This document shows, piece by piece, positions 33,329 through 43,490 of a stretch of DNA of 64,000 bases (positions within the stretch are counted from its first letter, which is position 1; each line of letters starts with the position of its first letter). This DNA comes from Catonia carolina. Its lineage: Eukaryota; Arthropoda; Insecta; Hemiptera; Achilidae. The notes under the pieces are model-generated. The model worked only from the letters and a program-made list of their open reading frames with translations. It ran no database searches and was not told the DNA's origin. The stretch lies in assembly GCA_035578175.1 (NCBI GenBank), contig JAQMRL010000010.1, forward strand, positions 30,372,784 to 30,436,783, given 5' to 3'. The position numbers were made by a program, and so were the translations under genes.

Positions 33329-33655
33329 ACTTTCTCTTGCCTATATGAATACATATGAAGGAAAGTATTGTTTTCATGTCAATTTTTCGAAATCGAGTTT
33401 TCACCGGATCTACACGTTTTCAGGCCCTCTGAACCCAAAAAAATTTTTAATGTTTTTAGCGATTGGTCTGTGTGGTGTGTGTCTTTGTGTGTATGTACAG
33501 AATATCTAAAGAACGGAACATTGTACGAACTTGAAACTTAAGTTACGTACTACTACCGGACCCGACACGAACATTTTCATCAAAATCGGTCAACCGGAAG
33601 TAGTAGTTTATTCGTGTAATTTTCCTTTTTTTGCGATTTTCTCAAAAACTGGTCC
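33329..33655 (-). mobile_element. HINE, 3' third
   Basis: From ACTTTCTCTTGCC with the hairpin at 33329 to the CTCAAAAACTGGTCC region, where repeat J begins. The GT tract is short. Confidence 0.72.
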
Positions 33656-34054
33656 GTACTGTAATACTAATAACTAATAATACTAATTAAAACTAATTAA
33701 TAAGAAAGTTATCTAAATAAATAAATAAATTTAAATATATCTAAATTAATTAATTAATTAGTTAACTAAATTTGTAAGAAAATGTAAGCTACAATTTAAC
33801 TGAAATTATAAAAAAATAACTACTATAGGTACAAGAAGAATTTAAACGGCAGAAGAGAAAGAGAGAGCCGCAACTACAACGATATTAGAATAGCACTGCC
33901 AAGACAGTGACAACAATGGAAGGCGGAATGTTTTAATAGCGGGGCAAAGACAATGTTTTCAGGAACGCATGAAACTGCAGTCATAAAATACCTCTACTCC
34001 TGTCTTTTCCCTTGTTTGTAACGGTCATTCAGCCCGGTTGTTACACGGGCGTAG
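33656..34054. repeat. Repeat J, copy 1
   Basis: Close direct copy at 52655-53020: AACTAATTAATAAGAAA, GAGCCGCAACTACAACGATA, TAGCGGGGCA, CCTCTACTCC and CGGTTGTTACACGGGCG. No frame and no clear terminal repeats. It starts inside a HINE. Confidence 0.75.
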
Positions 34055-34057
34055 CTG

Positions 34058-34151
34058 TGCTAGGATTTAAACCAGGAACCTTCGTCTCCGAAAATCAGCT
34101 GTTTAACAGCTGACTCACGGCGACGACTTCACCTCTAGACCAACCCGATGG
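34058..34151 (-). repeat. SINE-D head only
   Basis: Minus strand: GGTCTAGAGGTGAAGTCGTC, palindrome CAGCTGTTTAACAGCTG, B box GGTTTAAATCC. The body is missing. Confidence 0.75.
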
Positions 34152-34211
34152 TTTTTTTCTATGAATTTGAAAAATATTTAACAACGAAATTAATATCATG
34201 GTACAATTTTT

Positions 34212-35151
34212 ACTTTCTCTTGCCTGTATGAATATATAGGAAGGAAAGTATTGTTTTCATGTCAATTTTTCGAAATCGAGTTTTCACCGGATCTATACGT
34301 TTTCAAACCCCCTGAACCTAAAAAACATGTTTTTAGCGATTGGTCTGTGCGTGTGTGTCTGTGTGTGTGTATATACAAAATATCTCAAGAACGGAACATT
34401 GTACGAACTTGAAACTTGAAACTTAAGTTACATACTACTACCGGACCCGACACGAACATTTTCATCAAAATCGGTCAACCGGAAGTAGTAGTTCATTCGT
34501 ATAATTTTTCACTTTTTTGCGATTTTCTAAAAAACTGGTCCTACAATTTTTTTTAAAATCACCTCATTTACTCAATTTTTTATTCTCTACAAGATAGAAT
34601 AGGCGCCATGTTTGCTGAAATTCTTGGTAAGGGTGGTTTTACGTAAACAAGTGTTTTTTTTAAGATTACGGCTTTAATATCTATTACAGCGCAAAACTTT
34701 ATATAATAAAAGTTGTAGAGAATTTAAAATTCTACAACTTTTATTTCAAACAGTTTTCTGTATAACGCTTAGTTTAGCGGTAATTAGCAATTTTCTGTTT
34801 TTTCTCACGAAAACGTGTGAAAAATCGATTTTTTTTAAGATTTCGGCCTTAGTATGCATTTTATGACAAAAGTATATATAATAAAATTTATAGGAAACTA
34901 AAATATCTACAACTTTTATTTAAAGCATTTTTCTCTACAGAGCCTAGTTCAGCATGAAAGATTGATTTTCCGTATTTTGAAGCCGAACTGAGGTTGGTTT
35001 TCATTTTGCGTCTTTCACTCAAGATTAAAATAAGGTTGTTTTTTGAGGTTAGTGTTTTGTTTGTTTCTAATGTTTTATTACTAATGTTAGACTATATTGT
35101 TTAAATTATTTGCATTGGCAAGAGAAAGTTGTATGAGTGTTTCACTCCAGA
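34212..35151 (-). mobile_element. HINE, full length
   Basis: 940 bp from ACTTTCTCTTGCC and hairpin to TTCACTCCAGA. Internal GT tract short and interrupted (about 34343-34375). All conserved blocks are present, including paired AAAGTTGTAGA/TCTACAACTTT. Confidence 0.82.
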
Positions 35152-35458
35152 GTTTACTTTTAAAACACCCTGTATTATGATACCATATACTAAAACCTTA
35201 ATAATTGTGGGCAGAAATCTGATCAGTCTAAATCCTACACAACACAATACAAACGCCTTCATGTTGTTAACCTTAACTACATTATTAATTTATTATTACG
35301 CGTACTTGTAAACTTAAACTAAGCTTAATCAAGATGTATTAATTAAAACTACTTCCGTATAAACTGCAGAATTTTATAAATTAAACCGGAAGTTTGAAGA
35401 ATCGTATTTCATATTATTATGGATTTTGGAAAATAATTATGTTGAGAAAATTTCCAGT
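35152..35458. other. AT-rich stretch, no feature recognised
   Basis: Nothing seen that can be supported. Confidence 0.5.
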
Positions 35459-36123
35459 TTTCTTTCTCTTGGCCTAAATGAATATATAGGAAAGGAAAGT
35501 ATTGTTTTCATGTCGATTATTCGAAATCGAGTTTGTACCAGATATACGCGTTTTCATACCCCCTGAACCCAAAAAAAAAAACATTTTTTAGCGATTGGTC
35601 TTTGTGTGAACAAAACATCTAAAGAATGGAATAGCTTACTAATTTGAAACAACCGAAAGTAGTAGTTTATTCGTGCAAGTTTTAATTCTTTTCGTTTTTG
35701 AAATTTCCTCAAAAACGGCTCACACAATTTTTTAAAAATCGCCTCCCATACAAAATTTTTTGTATGCTCTACAAGATAGGGTAAGGCGCCATGTCATGCC
35801 ATGCTTGGGGAAGCTGTGATCTCGTAGAAAAAAATTTTTTTTTCATTGCGGCCTTAATTTGCAGTCGATAGTAAAAGAGTACATAATTAAAGTTGTAGAA
35901 CATTTTTATAAACTTACATCTTTTATTTCAATTATTTGTTTGTATAACGCTTAGTTTAGCGTCTTGGGTTCGAATCCCATTCAAAACTAAAGATGATTAA
36001 GAGATGACTTAAGACATGGCATATTTTCATACGTTACAAAAAAATTATTTCATCCTTCACCGTCTGCATTAGCAGTAATTGCAGTACAGTCGGACGTTAA
36101 ACCAAAAAAAAAACTTAGTTTAG
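35459..36123 (-). mobile_element. HINE, partial, interrupted by SINE-S
   Basis: CTTTCTCTTGGCC end at 35459, body to TATAACGCTTAGTTTAG, then a SINE-S at 35960-36113. Only the duplicated CTTAGTTTAG continues after it. Confidence 0.75.
35960..36113 (+). repeat. SINE-S, 5' truncated, 10-bp TSD
   Basis: Starts inside the tRNA head (TCTTGGGTTCGAATCCC, B box), runs through CATATTTTCATACGTTACAA and ends GACGTTAAACC plus A run. Flanked by CTTAGTTTAG at 35950-35959 and 36114-36123. It has an extra 30 bp after the B box compared with the copy at 60.6 kb. Confidence 0.87.
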
Positions 36124-36596
36124 TTTTTTTATTGTATACAACGGTTAAGCCTTAACCCTTTCAATCCCAAATTTTTTAACTATACACAAACAAATATTTG
36201 TACAATGTTTCATACACTTTACTGACATTTAAGTGAAATAAAATCACTTTTAGACCTTCAGCCTTTTTGATGGCAGGACAGAAAAGAGTGACACATATGT
36301 CACATTGGGCTTGATGGTATCGAAGTTCCCAACAATATGTGCAGGATTCCTAAACAATATTCTCTTGCTTAGATTTGTAGCAAAAAAAACTAAAGATGAT
36401 TTTAATATCAAAGCATTATTTAAGACTTAAAAAATGTTACAATTCAAAAATATTGGTAAAATGGACAAAATCACTATTTACAGCCTAAAAAATATATTTG
36501 TATGTACATTAACATACTCGAAGAAATGCTACTTTATTTTAGTAAATGAACACGAATATTTAAAACTAAAATTAACTTTTAAAAGAAACTAATGGT
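36124..36596. other. AT-rich stretch, no feature recognised
   Basis: No coding frame or repeat boundary seen. Confidence 0.5.
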
Positions 36597-36675
36597 CGCG
36601 TCCGTGGCGTAGTGGTCAGCATCTTACACTGCAAAGTGGAGGTCTCAGGTTCGATTCCTGGCTAGGGTACAGAAA
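36597..36675 (+). repeat. SINE-F head, tRNA-like
   Basis: CGTCCGTGGCGTAGTGGTCA (A box) and GGTTCGATTCCTGGCTAGGG (B box). Good internal pol III boxes, but neither acceptor nor anticodon stem pairs well. I call it a SINE-F head, not a tRNA gene. Confidence 0.65.
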
Positions 36676-36679
36676 ATTA

Positions 36680-37590
36680 TTACACTTCACATCCAGCGTT
36701 CTTTAATCAAAAGTAGTCGCTAACAATTAAAGTTTTTATATTTGTTATTTCACTCCAGTGTGACTTCTATGCCACACTGGGTAAGAAAGGGTTAACCGTT
36801 GTACAATAAAAAATATTTGGTTTAGATGGAGGAGGAGGAGGAGGAGGAGGAGAAGGAAAGGAAGAAGAAGATTTGGATAAAATACACCGGAAATTAAAGG
36901 AATGATATTAAATAATTAAATACGTTTTTTTTGGAAATAATGTGTGGACATAAAATTCACATTGTTTTCTATTACAGGCTACTCAATTTTATTCGGCAAT
37001 TCAAAGTCCACCCATACATATACAAGTAAATGTAATAACCCCCCCCCCCCTCTACTATGAAATAATCACTAACACAATGTCTATTTATTTGGGAAAAATC
37101 AAAACAAACTAAAAAGAACCAATCACTATTTGTTTCTTTCTCATGTAATTTCATGTATCGACTGGCAAGTTGAAATTGCGTGAGTTACTTTTTTATTTTA
37201 GAATTCTATTTTATTCGTTCAACTTGTTCTATTACTTTTTTTCTTCTTTTTAACTTACTTTCTTCATTCTGTCTCACAACTTTTTTATAATTTCCTTTCT
37301 TTTAGTCCATCTATTTCATTTATAACATTGAATCATTCTAAAAAAAAATAATAAAAGAATTTTCAAGGATCTTAATAAGTTTTTTATGAAAGAATATTAA
37401 AATCAATTTCTTAAATAGTTCTCGTCTTTTTCCTCCCAGTTTTATTTTTACAAACGTTGCCCTTTTTTTGTTTGTATTTCTTTTCATTCTTGTAATCAAA
37501 GCATGTAACATTATTTTATATATTAAGTCTATATTTTTCAAAGTATTATTAAAAAATAACTTTTCATTTAAAATATTTAAGTATTGTTAC
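36680..37590. other. AT-rich; (GGA)n at 36828-36853
   Basis: Purine-rich (GGA)n followed by GAAGG units at about 36828-36870. A run of ten C near 37040. Otherwise T-rich with no coding frame supported. Confidence 0.5.
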
Positions 37591-37689
37591 AGGCGCTCCG
37601 TATTTTATCATCAATCAAATTCTACACCAGAATTCTTATATCAATTTTTTTATAACAAAATCAAATATAAAAATCTCTTTCATGAGACG

Positions 37690-38234
37690 ACGCGTCTCAT
37701 GGGGCATTTTCAAACGGTATTTTGCCTAATACAGAGGTTATTTACTCATGTTCTTCTTTCTGTTGTACTACCTACACTTTCAGTGATTGATTGAACTTTA
37801 CCTTTAAAAAATTATTCAGTTGTTTTTACATCGTTTAGAGTACAAATTATCTGTTAGTTTAATTGAATTAAAGTAAATTAAGAAAATCCCTTTCATGAGA
37901 CGATACGACTAATGGCTGGTGGAAATTTTTTTAAAGGTTCACCTTTAACATATGGCAAATCCATTAGTTAGCCTTTATCTACTCTATAAGAGGAATCGAA
38001 TCACACTGTTTTTGTTTCGAATTTCCGACTTTCATTTCTTGACTTCCTTTTTTGGTCCACGTCCCGTCGATACCGGAACTTTAACCCAATGATTTCGTAT
38101 ATAAAAATATTTGTAATATTCTTGACTTTTGGTTTTTGGGGCACTTCCGGTCAAAACACGAACTTCAAATTCAATGATTTTTGTATGTACTCGTTAAGAA
38201 GAATCAAATTACACTATTTTTGTTCTCAAATTCC
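37690..38234. repeat. Repeats E and M, inverted copies
   Basis: 37690-37865 is the inverted partner of 29165-29340 (repeat E). 37880-38234 is the inverted partner of 31735-32045 (repeat M). The palindrome CATGAGACG...CGTCTCATG occurs at 37680-37702. Confidence 0.55.
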
Positions 38235-38600
38235 GACTTGGAACTACCAGCAGAAGTAACATAGAGGTAATTCAAAGGTTCCAGAATAAGGTTATTCGGG
38301 CTATAACAAGGACGCCATGGTTTGCAAGGAATGCAGAAATACAACATTATTGTAACCTTCCTGGTGTAATGGACAAATTCAGGCGTTTTAATAGAAAATA
38401 TCAGGCAAGACTTGAAAGTCACGAAAATGAATTAGCATAAATCTTCTAAACAATGCAGAAGAAGTTAGGCGCCTGAAACGTTACCATATTTTGGAGTTGT
38501 CTGAAAGAGTTTAAATGTACATAAAATTATAGTGAAAAGTATTCCATATTGTTAAATGTAAATATCTTTGTACATAGTAATTTTCTCTTTTAACAAATGA
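38235..38600 (+). pseudogene. Jockey-type LINE C-terminus fragment
   Basis: Frame TTSRSNIEVIQRFQNKVIRA then ITRTPWFARNAEIQHYCNLP, ending QARLESHENELA and stop near 38440, with a decayed 3' UTR. Homologous in pattern to jockey-clade C-termini. 5' truncated. Confidence 0.78.
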
Positions 38601-38774
38601 ATAATTGATATAATGAGAGGTACTCAGGGTAATGAGGGCTCAACTTATGATTTGTAAATTCAAAAGATGTGTTTATAGTTTATTTTTAAAAACTGATTGC
38701 AAATAATGTTATTTAAAAAATAAAACAAAAAAAACCGACTTTGATTTCTTGGTTTCCGTATATATATATATGCG

Positions 38775-39045
38775 AGTTGTGTTATGTATTACTGTACAAA
38801 TTACAGCTTACTAGTAGCTAACAACGTTTCCAAACGTTCACACCGAGCTAGTTTACTAGCGCTAATCAATCACGTGACCTTTTCTCCCCCACTAGCGCTA
38901 GTAAAAGCAAACATGTTCAAAGTCACTAGCACGCTAGGGAATACTAGCGCTTTAATTAAACTACCTTTTAGTTTTTCGTTCCCATTACGCTACTTTGCAA
39001 GCTGCTTGTCAACTAGCGTCGTGGTAATAGCCCTTAAGGGTCATT
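38775..39045. mobile_element. Family-H MITE
   Basis: About 270 bp matching, inverted, the left subterminal part of the element at 27.2 kb: CACCGAGCTAGTTTACTAGC, CACTAGCGCTAGTAAAA, and end CTAGCGTCGTGGTAATAGCC. No coding content. Confidence 0.78.
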
Positions 39046-39480
39046 ATCTTCCCTAATTTTTCTTCCCAATATTTCACCCTGTATAATTGTACAATTGGAG
39101 CAGATTGTATCATTCTTCTCGTATAACTTGACCAAAATATTGCAGTTTACTTGTTTATTTTTTTCTTATTTGAGTGATAATGCCTACATAAACCTTAGGT
39201 TTGTGTGTAGGTAATGATATGAGGTGATGTACAGATGAAAAAATGCCAGACCTGACCGCGAATCGAACCTGGGACGCCGGATTAGAAGCCAGTTACGCTG
39301 ACCACTACACCAATGGGCCGGCCAATTATTGTCTTAATAACTTCTCTTTCTTTATTCATAAAACGCAGGACTTGCTCCAATGTTTTCTTCTCTCTCCATT
39401 TTACTCTTAACATACGGCGATACACCCAAAAATCAAAGGCATGGATGTTTTAACATATCATTTCCTCAGCATCTGTGCCT
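39035..39480 (-). pseudogene. LINE C-terminus, split by SINE-R
   Basis: Same sequence as the relic at 20.47-20.72 kb (TTGACCAAAATATTGCAGTT, AACGCAGGACTTGCTCC, CTCTCCATTTTACTCTTAAC) but interrupted at 39169-39331. Confidence 0.8.
39169..39331 (-). repeat. SINE-R, Arg-tRNA-like head
   Basis: Minus strand: CCCATTGGTGTAGTGGTCAG (A box), CTTCTAATCC (TCT anticodon position), GGTTCGATTCG (B box), then a short body. The paralogous LINE copy at 20.57 kb shows the empty site. Acceptor stem does not pair. Confidence 0.78.
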
Positions 39481-39499
39481 TTATTCCATACCAAAGAAT

Positions 39500-39908
39500 T
39501 GTTAAGCTGCAGCATCTGTTTTATCTACATAACTTAGGTTGGCGTCAATTAGTAATTTTCCGTATTTTTAAGTCAGAGATTGATTTTAATTTTTCATCAT
39601 TCACTCATGATTAAAATTAGGTTATGTTTTTCATATTACATTGTTTAATCATTATTATATGGTAGTAAGGTTATACTGTTCATTATTTACATTGTCAAGA
39701 GAAAGTCGTGTCAGTGTTTCACACAGTATTGATTTATACTCGTATTTAATTAACCTAATTGTATATGTTAGTTAGCTTAAATTAAATCATTAATTGTGAA
39801 TAATAAATAATTCTTATAAGTTTACATTGTTTACTCATGATTAAACATAGGTTATATTTTTCATTATATACATTGGCAAAAGAAAGTCGTGTGAGTGTAT
39901 CACATCAT
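39500..39908 (-). mobile_element. HINE variant, 5' parts in tandem
   Basis: 39500-39734 repeats the arrangement at 20.74 kb (GGTTGGCGTCAATTAGTAAT to GTCAGTGTTTCACAC). 39822-39908 repeats its last 85 bp (TTTACTCATGATTAAACATA to GTGTGAGTGTATCACAT). Confidence 0.62.
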
Positions 39909-39909
39909 A

Positions 39910-40322
39910 TTATTTTTCTGAAGCTAAAAACTTGATTCTTCCTAAAACATAGATTTAAATTCAAAGTATGTTATTCAATAACGATATACGCGTAATATGG
40001 AATACAATACGTAAATTTTTCTGTAAGCAAATACATTTACCTCTCAATATATACATATATATTTAGAATTTTCTACGAAGTAATGCGGTAAATTCTACTA
40101 TGAATAACCAATATATCGCTCTGAATTTCTATCAGACAAGAAGGAAGGATTCAAGTGACTTACTATGAATAATATATCAAAGCATCTTTCTGTGACGTAA
40201 CTTAAATAAAAAATACAGGTACGATAAATAAAAGCTGATTTATCTAACTTATATAAAATCGTACGGTATATTAAATTAGTTTGGTATCTTGTTGAAATAT
40301 ATTTCACTAAATTTTTAAAAAC
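39910..40322. other. AT-rich stretch, no feature recognised
   Basis: Nothing supported. Confidence 0.5.
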
Positions 40323-40331
40323 GAATGATTT

Positions 40332-40656
40332 CTTTTTTTTAACTAATATGTGTACGTTGCAATCTGTTCAATTCAGAACAATAAGCAACCCCATGATCCA
40401 ATGAGATGAGGATGATATGTATGACGTGTAAATGAGGGGTAGTCTTGTACAGACCCAGGCCGACCATTCCTGAGAGAATATGGTTAATTGAACCCCAACC
40501 AACAAAGTACACCGGTAACCACTGTCTAGCATTCAAATCCGTATAAAAGTAACTACCTTTACTAGGATTTGAACCAGGAACCTTCGTCTCAGAAAATCAG
40601 CTGTTAAATAGCTGATTTTGGCGACGACTTTTACCTCTAGACCAACCCAGTGGGTT
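40332..40656 (-). repeat. SINE-D, full length, 9-bp TSD
   Basis: Flanked by GAATGATTT at 40323-40331 and 40657-40665. Left end is the poly(A) complement, right end is CCAACCCAGTGGGTT. Confidence 0.87.
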
Positions 40657-40718
40657 GAATGATTTTAATTTTAAAATTGAATGGCCTTCGGGCCAGCCCA
40701 GTCAGTCAGCTGGTAGAA

Positions 40719-40777
40719 TTTTTTTTTTTTATTGGTTTAACGTCCGACTGTTCTGCAATTACTGCTAATGCAATAAT
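40719..40777 (-). repeat. SINE-S, 59-bp 3' stub with 11-bp TSD
   Basis: Only the A tail, GGTTTAACGTCCGACTG and the CAATTACTGCTAATGCA region are present. Flanked by AGCTGGTAGAA at 40708-40718 and 40778-40788. Confidence 0.88.
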
Positions 40778-40794
40778 AGCTGGTAGAAAGTCGC

Positions 40795-40960
40795 TATTAT
40801 TTGTTAAGTAACACCAGTTGGGCAAGTGACTTTGTATGGTGACCAGTTGACAGCCATCCATGAACAAACTCCACTGGGGGTCCCTGTTCAAACTCATGTC
40901 TAATCTACGTCAAAAAAATACAGCAAAAAGCAGCGATCAAATTGGGTAGTTGTCAACAAT
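40795..40960. repeat. Repeat L
   Basis: Diverged direct partner of 31046-31195. Class unknown. The SINE-S stub sits just left. Confidence 0.45.
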
Positions 40961-41205
40961 GTACAGTTCCCGATAACAAATAAAAGCTTAAAAAAAAATT
41001 GAATAATATATAACCGTTTTAAGAAACTAATAAAAGTCTAATGGACCAGTCCTTATTGACCATATTTAGACACTTAATCAGCTGTAAACGTGAGTTTTTC
41101 TTAAACATATTAAATTATAACATACATTTAAAAGATCAACAGTTAACAAAATTTTGTAGGAATTTATAAATATATTCTTCGTTCAAGTAAGACATATCGC
41201 ACACA

Positions 41206-41690
41206 ATATGTTTTTTTTTGTCATCAGTCTCGACTGGTTTGATGCAGTTCTCCAAGCTGTTCTATCTAGCGCAAGTCTTTTCATATCTACATACCTGTAA
41301 CACCCTACATCTTTCATAATTTGCTTTATATATTCTAACCTTTACATACCCCTAAAATTCACTCCTTCAATATTACTCTCCATTATTGATAGACCAATAC
41401 CTAAATGTTTTAAGATATGCCTCACAATCCCTTCTTCCGGTAAGTAGCTTCCATATACTTCTTTTTTCATACACTCGCCTAATAACCTCTTAAATTACTT
41501 ATTTTGTCCACCCACCTAATCTTTTACATTTACCTATAACACCACATTTCAAAATCCATCCATTTCACTTCCATCTTCTTCCTTTCTATAGCCCTTATCA
41601 CCCACGTTTCACTCCCGTATAATGCTATACTCCAAACATAGTGTTTTAAGAAATTTTCCTAATCTGTAAGTCAACGTTTGTAGTGAGTAA
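41206..41690 (-). pseudogene. LINE reverse-transcriptase C-terminus to stop and poly(A)
   Basis: Minus-strand translation in shifting frames: YVWSIALYGSETWVIRAIER, KMEVKWMDFEMWCYR, RLxYIKQIMKDVGCYRYVDM and LALDRTAWRTASNQSRD then stop, followed by a poly(A) tail (the T run at 41212). This is the conserved tail of endonuclease-type LINEs. Several frameshifts. Confidence 0.78.
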
Positions 41691-41749
41691 GCTGTTTTTT
41701 CCAAATTGATGTTTCATGTTTTATATTAAACTAAACTACAGCTCTTTTT

Positions 41750-42408
41750 ACTTTCTCTTGCCCATATGAATATATAGGAAAGAAATTATTGTTTTCAAAT
41801 CGATTTTTTGAAATCGAGTTTTCACCAGATATTCACATTTTCACCCTTAAACCTAAAATAAAACATGGTTTTAGCGATTGGTCTGTGTGTGTTTTTCTGT
41901 GTGAACAAAATATCCCAAGAACGGAATATTGTACAAAGTTTAAACTTGAAATTTAAATTAGGTACCACTAGAGAACCCGACACAAACGTTTTCATCAAAA
42001 TCGGTTAACCGGAAATAGTAGTTTATTCGTGTTATTTTTCACTTTATACGATTTTCTGAAAAACGGTATCTACGGTTTTTTTAAATCTTCTTATTCACTA
42101 CATTTTTTATGTCTAAAAGATAGGGTAGGCGCCATGTCTACTAACATTCTTGGGGAGGAGGCTGTGCTCTCAAAAAAAATGTTTTTTTTAAGATTGCGGC
42201 GTTAATATGCATTTTAGCGCAAAAATGTATATAGGTAATAAAAGTTGTAGACAATTCAAAACTCCACAACTTTAATTCCAAACATGTCTTTGTATAACGC
42301 TTAGTTTAGCGGTAATTGGTGATTTTCTGTTTTTTTTACGAAAATCTGTAAGAAATAGATTTTTTAAGATCTCGGTCTTAGAATGTAGTCGTAAAATGCA
42401 TTTTACGA
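41750..42408 (-). mobile_element. HINE, partial
   Basis: From ACTTTCTCTTGCC with hairpin at 41750 through the short GT tract to ATGCATTTTACGA. It joins the mariner-2 palindrome there. Confidence 0.74.
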
Positions 42409-42411
42409 ATA

Positions 42412-43060
42412 ACGAAATGTGATGAATAATCTTCGTGCACGAATTGAGGAATGTGTGCGACAAAATGGAGGACATCTTTATGATATGATTTTCAAGTAAT
42501 TTATAAAAAATTGTAAATATGTAAGTATTACTTGGTATATTCTAAGATTGAACTAAATTTTTTTACTTCCTCACGGTGTTTTCATAATCGCCCGATTCAC
42601 TGTCTCACTCTATATATACTTAAAAGTAAATAATATAAATATACTTGAAATAAAAGTTGTGGTTATTTTAATTTCACGTAAATATGTCGTAAATTACGAC
42701 TAAAGTGTATAATCATATTTACATGAAATTAAAATAACCACAACTTTTATTTCACTTTAGTCGTAAATTACGACTAAAGTGTATAATCATATTTACATGA
42801 AATTAAAATAACCACAACTTTTATTTCAAGTATATATATTATTTACTTTTAAGTATATATAGAGTGAGACAGTGAATCGGGCGATTATGAAAACACCGTG
42901 AGGAAGTAAAAAAATGTAGTTCAATCTTAGAATATACCAAGTAATACTTACATATTTACAATTTTTTATAAATTACTTGAAAATCATATCATAAAGATGT
43001 CCTCCATTTTGTCGCACACATTCCTGAATTCGTGCACGAAGATTATTCATCACATTTCGT
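42412..43060. repeat. Large palindrome of two mariner-2 3' ends
   Basis: Arms of about 260 bp (42412-42675 and 42800-43060) are near-perfect inverted copies. Each contains the transposase C-terminal coding end (HLYDMIFK then stop), the 3' UTR and a terminal repeat with GAATCGGGCGATT. The centre holds a 74-bp-period tandem duplication (units from 42688 and 42762). Confidence 0.9.
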
Positions 43061-43479
43061 AATGTGGCTGTAGGAATTCGTGCCACTTCTCCACGTATCC
43101 GTTCTTTAAGTTCCCGTACATTTCAAGGCGGTGGAGATTGGAAAATACGTAATTTTAAGTGTCCCCATAGAAAGTAATCACATGGAGAGAGATCTGGTGA
43201 TCTGGCTGGCCATAAAATGTCTTCGTTCTTAGAAATGACGCGATTGGGAAACAAGCGTCGCAAAACATTAATTGAAGCCCTGGATGTGTGACAGGTAGCA
43301 CCGTCTTGTTGAAAAAAACATGTTTTGGTAAGCCGGATTACGAATTAATTCCGGTTGAAGACAGTTCTCCAACATGTTAACATAGCGCTGTGTATTCACT
43401 GTAACTGCACGTTCATTGTCATCCTCAAAAAAATATGGTCCTACGTAGCCTGTGTTAATATTACACACCAAACTGTCAC
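42985..43479 (-). pseudogene. Mariner-2 transposase, C-terminal half
   Basis: Includes VTVW, then GYVGPYFFEDDNERAVTVN, FQQDGATCHTSRA (second Asp), ILWPARSPDLSPCDYFLWG (third Asp) and HLYDMIFK. The spacing between the second and third Asp is 41 residues, so it is DD41D. At least two frameshifts (before GYVGPYFF, before FQQDG) and one stop before NVRELKERI inactivate it. Confidence 0.87.
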
Positions 43480-43490
43480 TTTAATACTGT

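Noticed and set aside
37468..37794. 108-codon frame
   Set aside because: Hydrophobic, Phe-rich translation of T-rich DNA extending into repeat E. Not supported as a gene.
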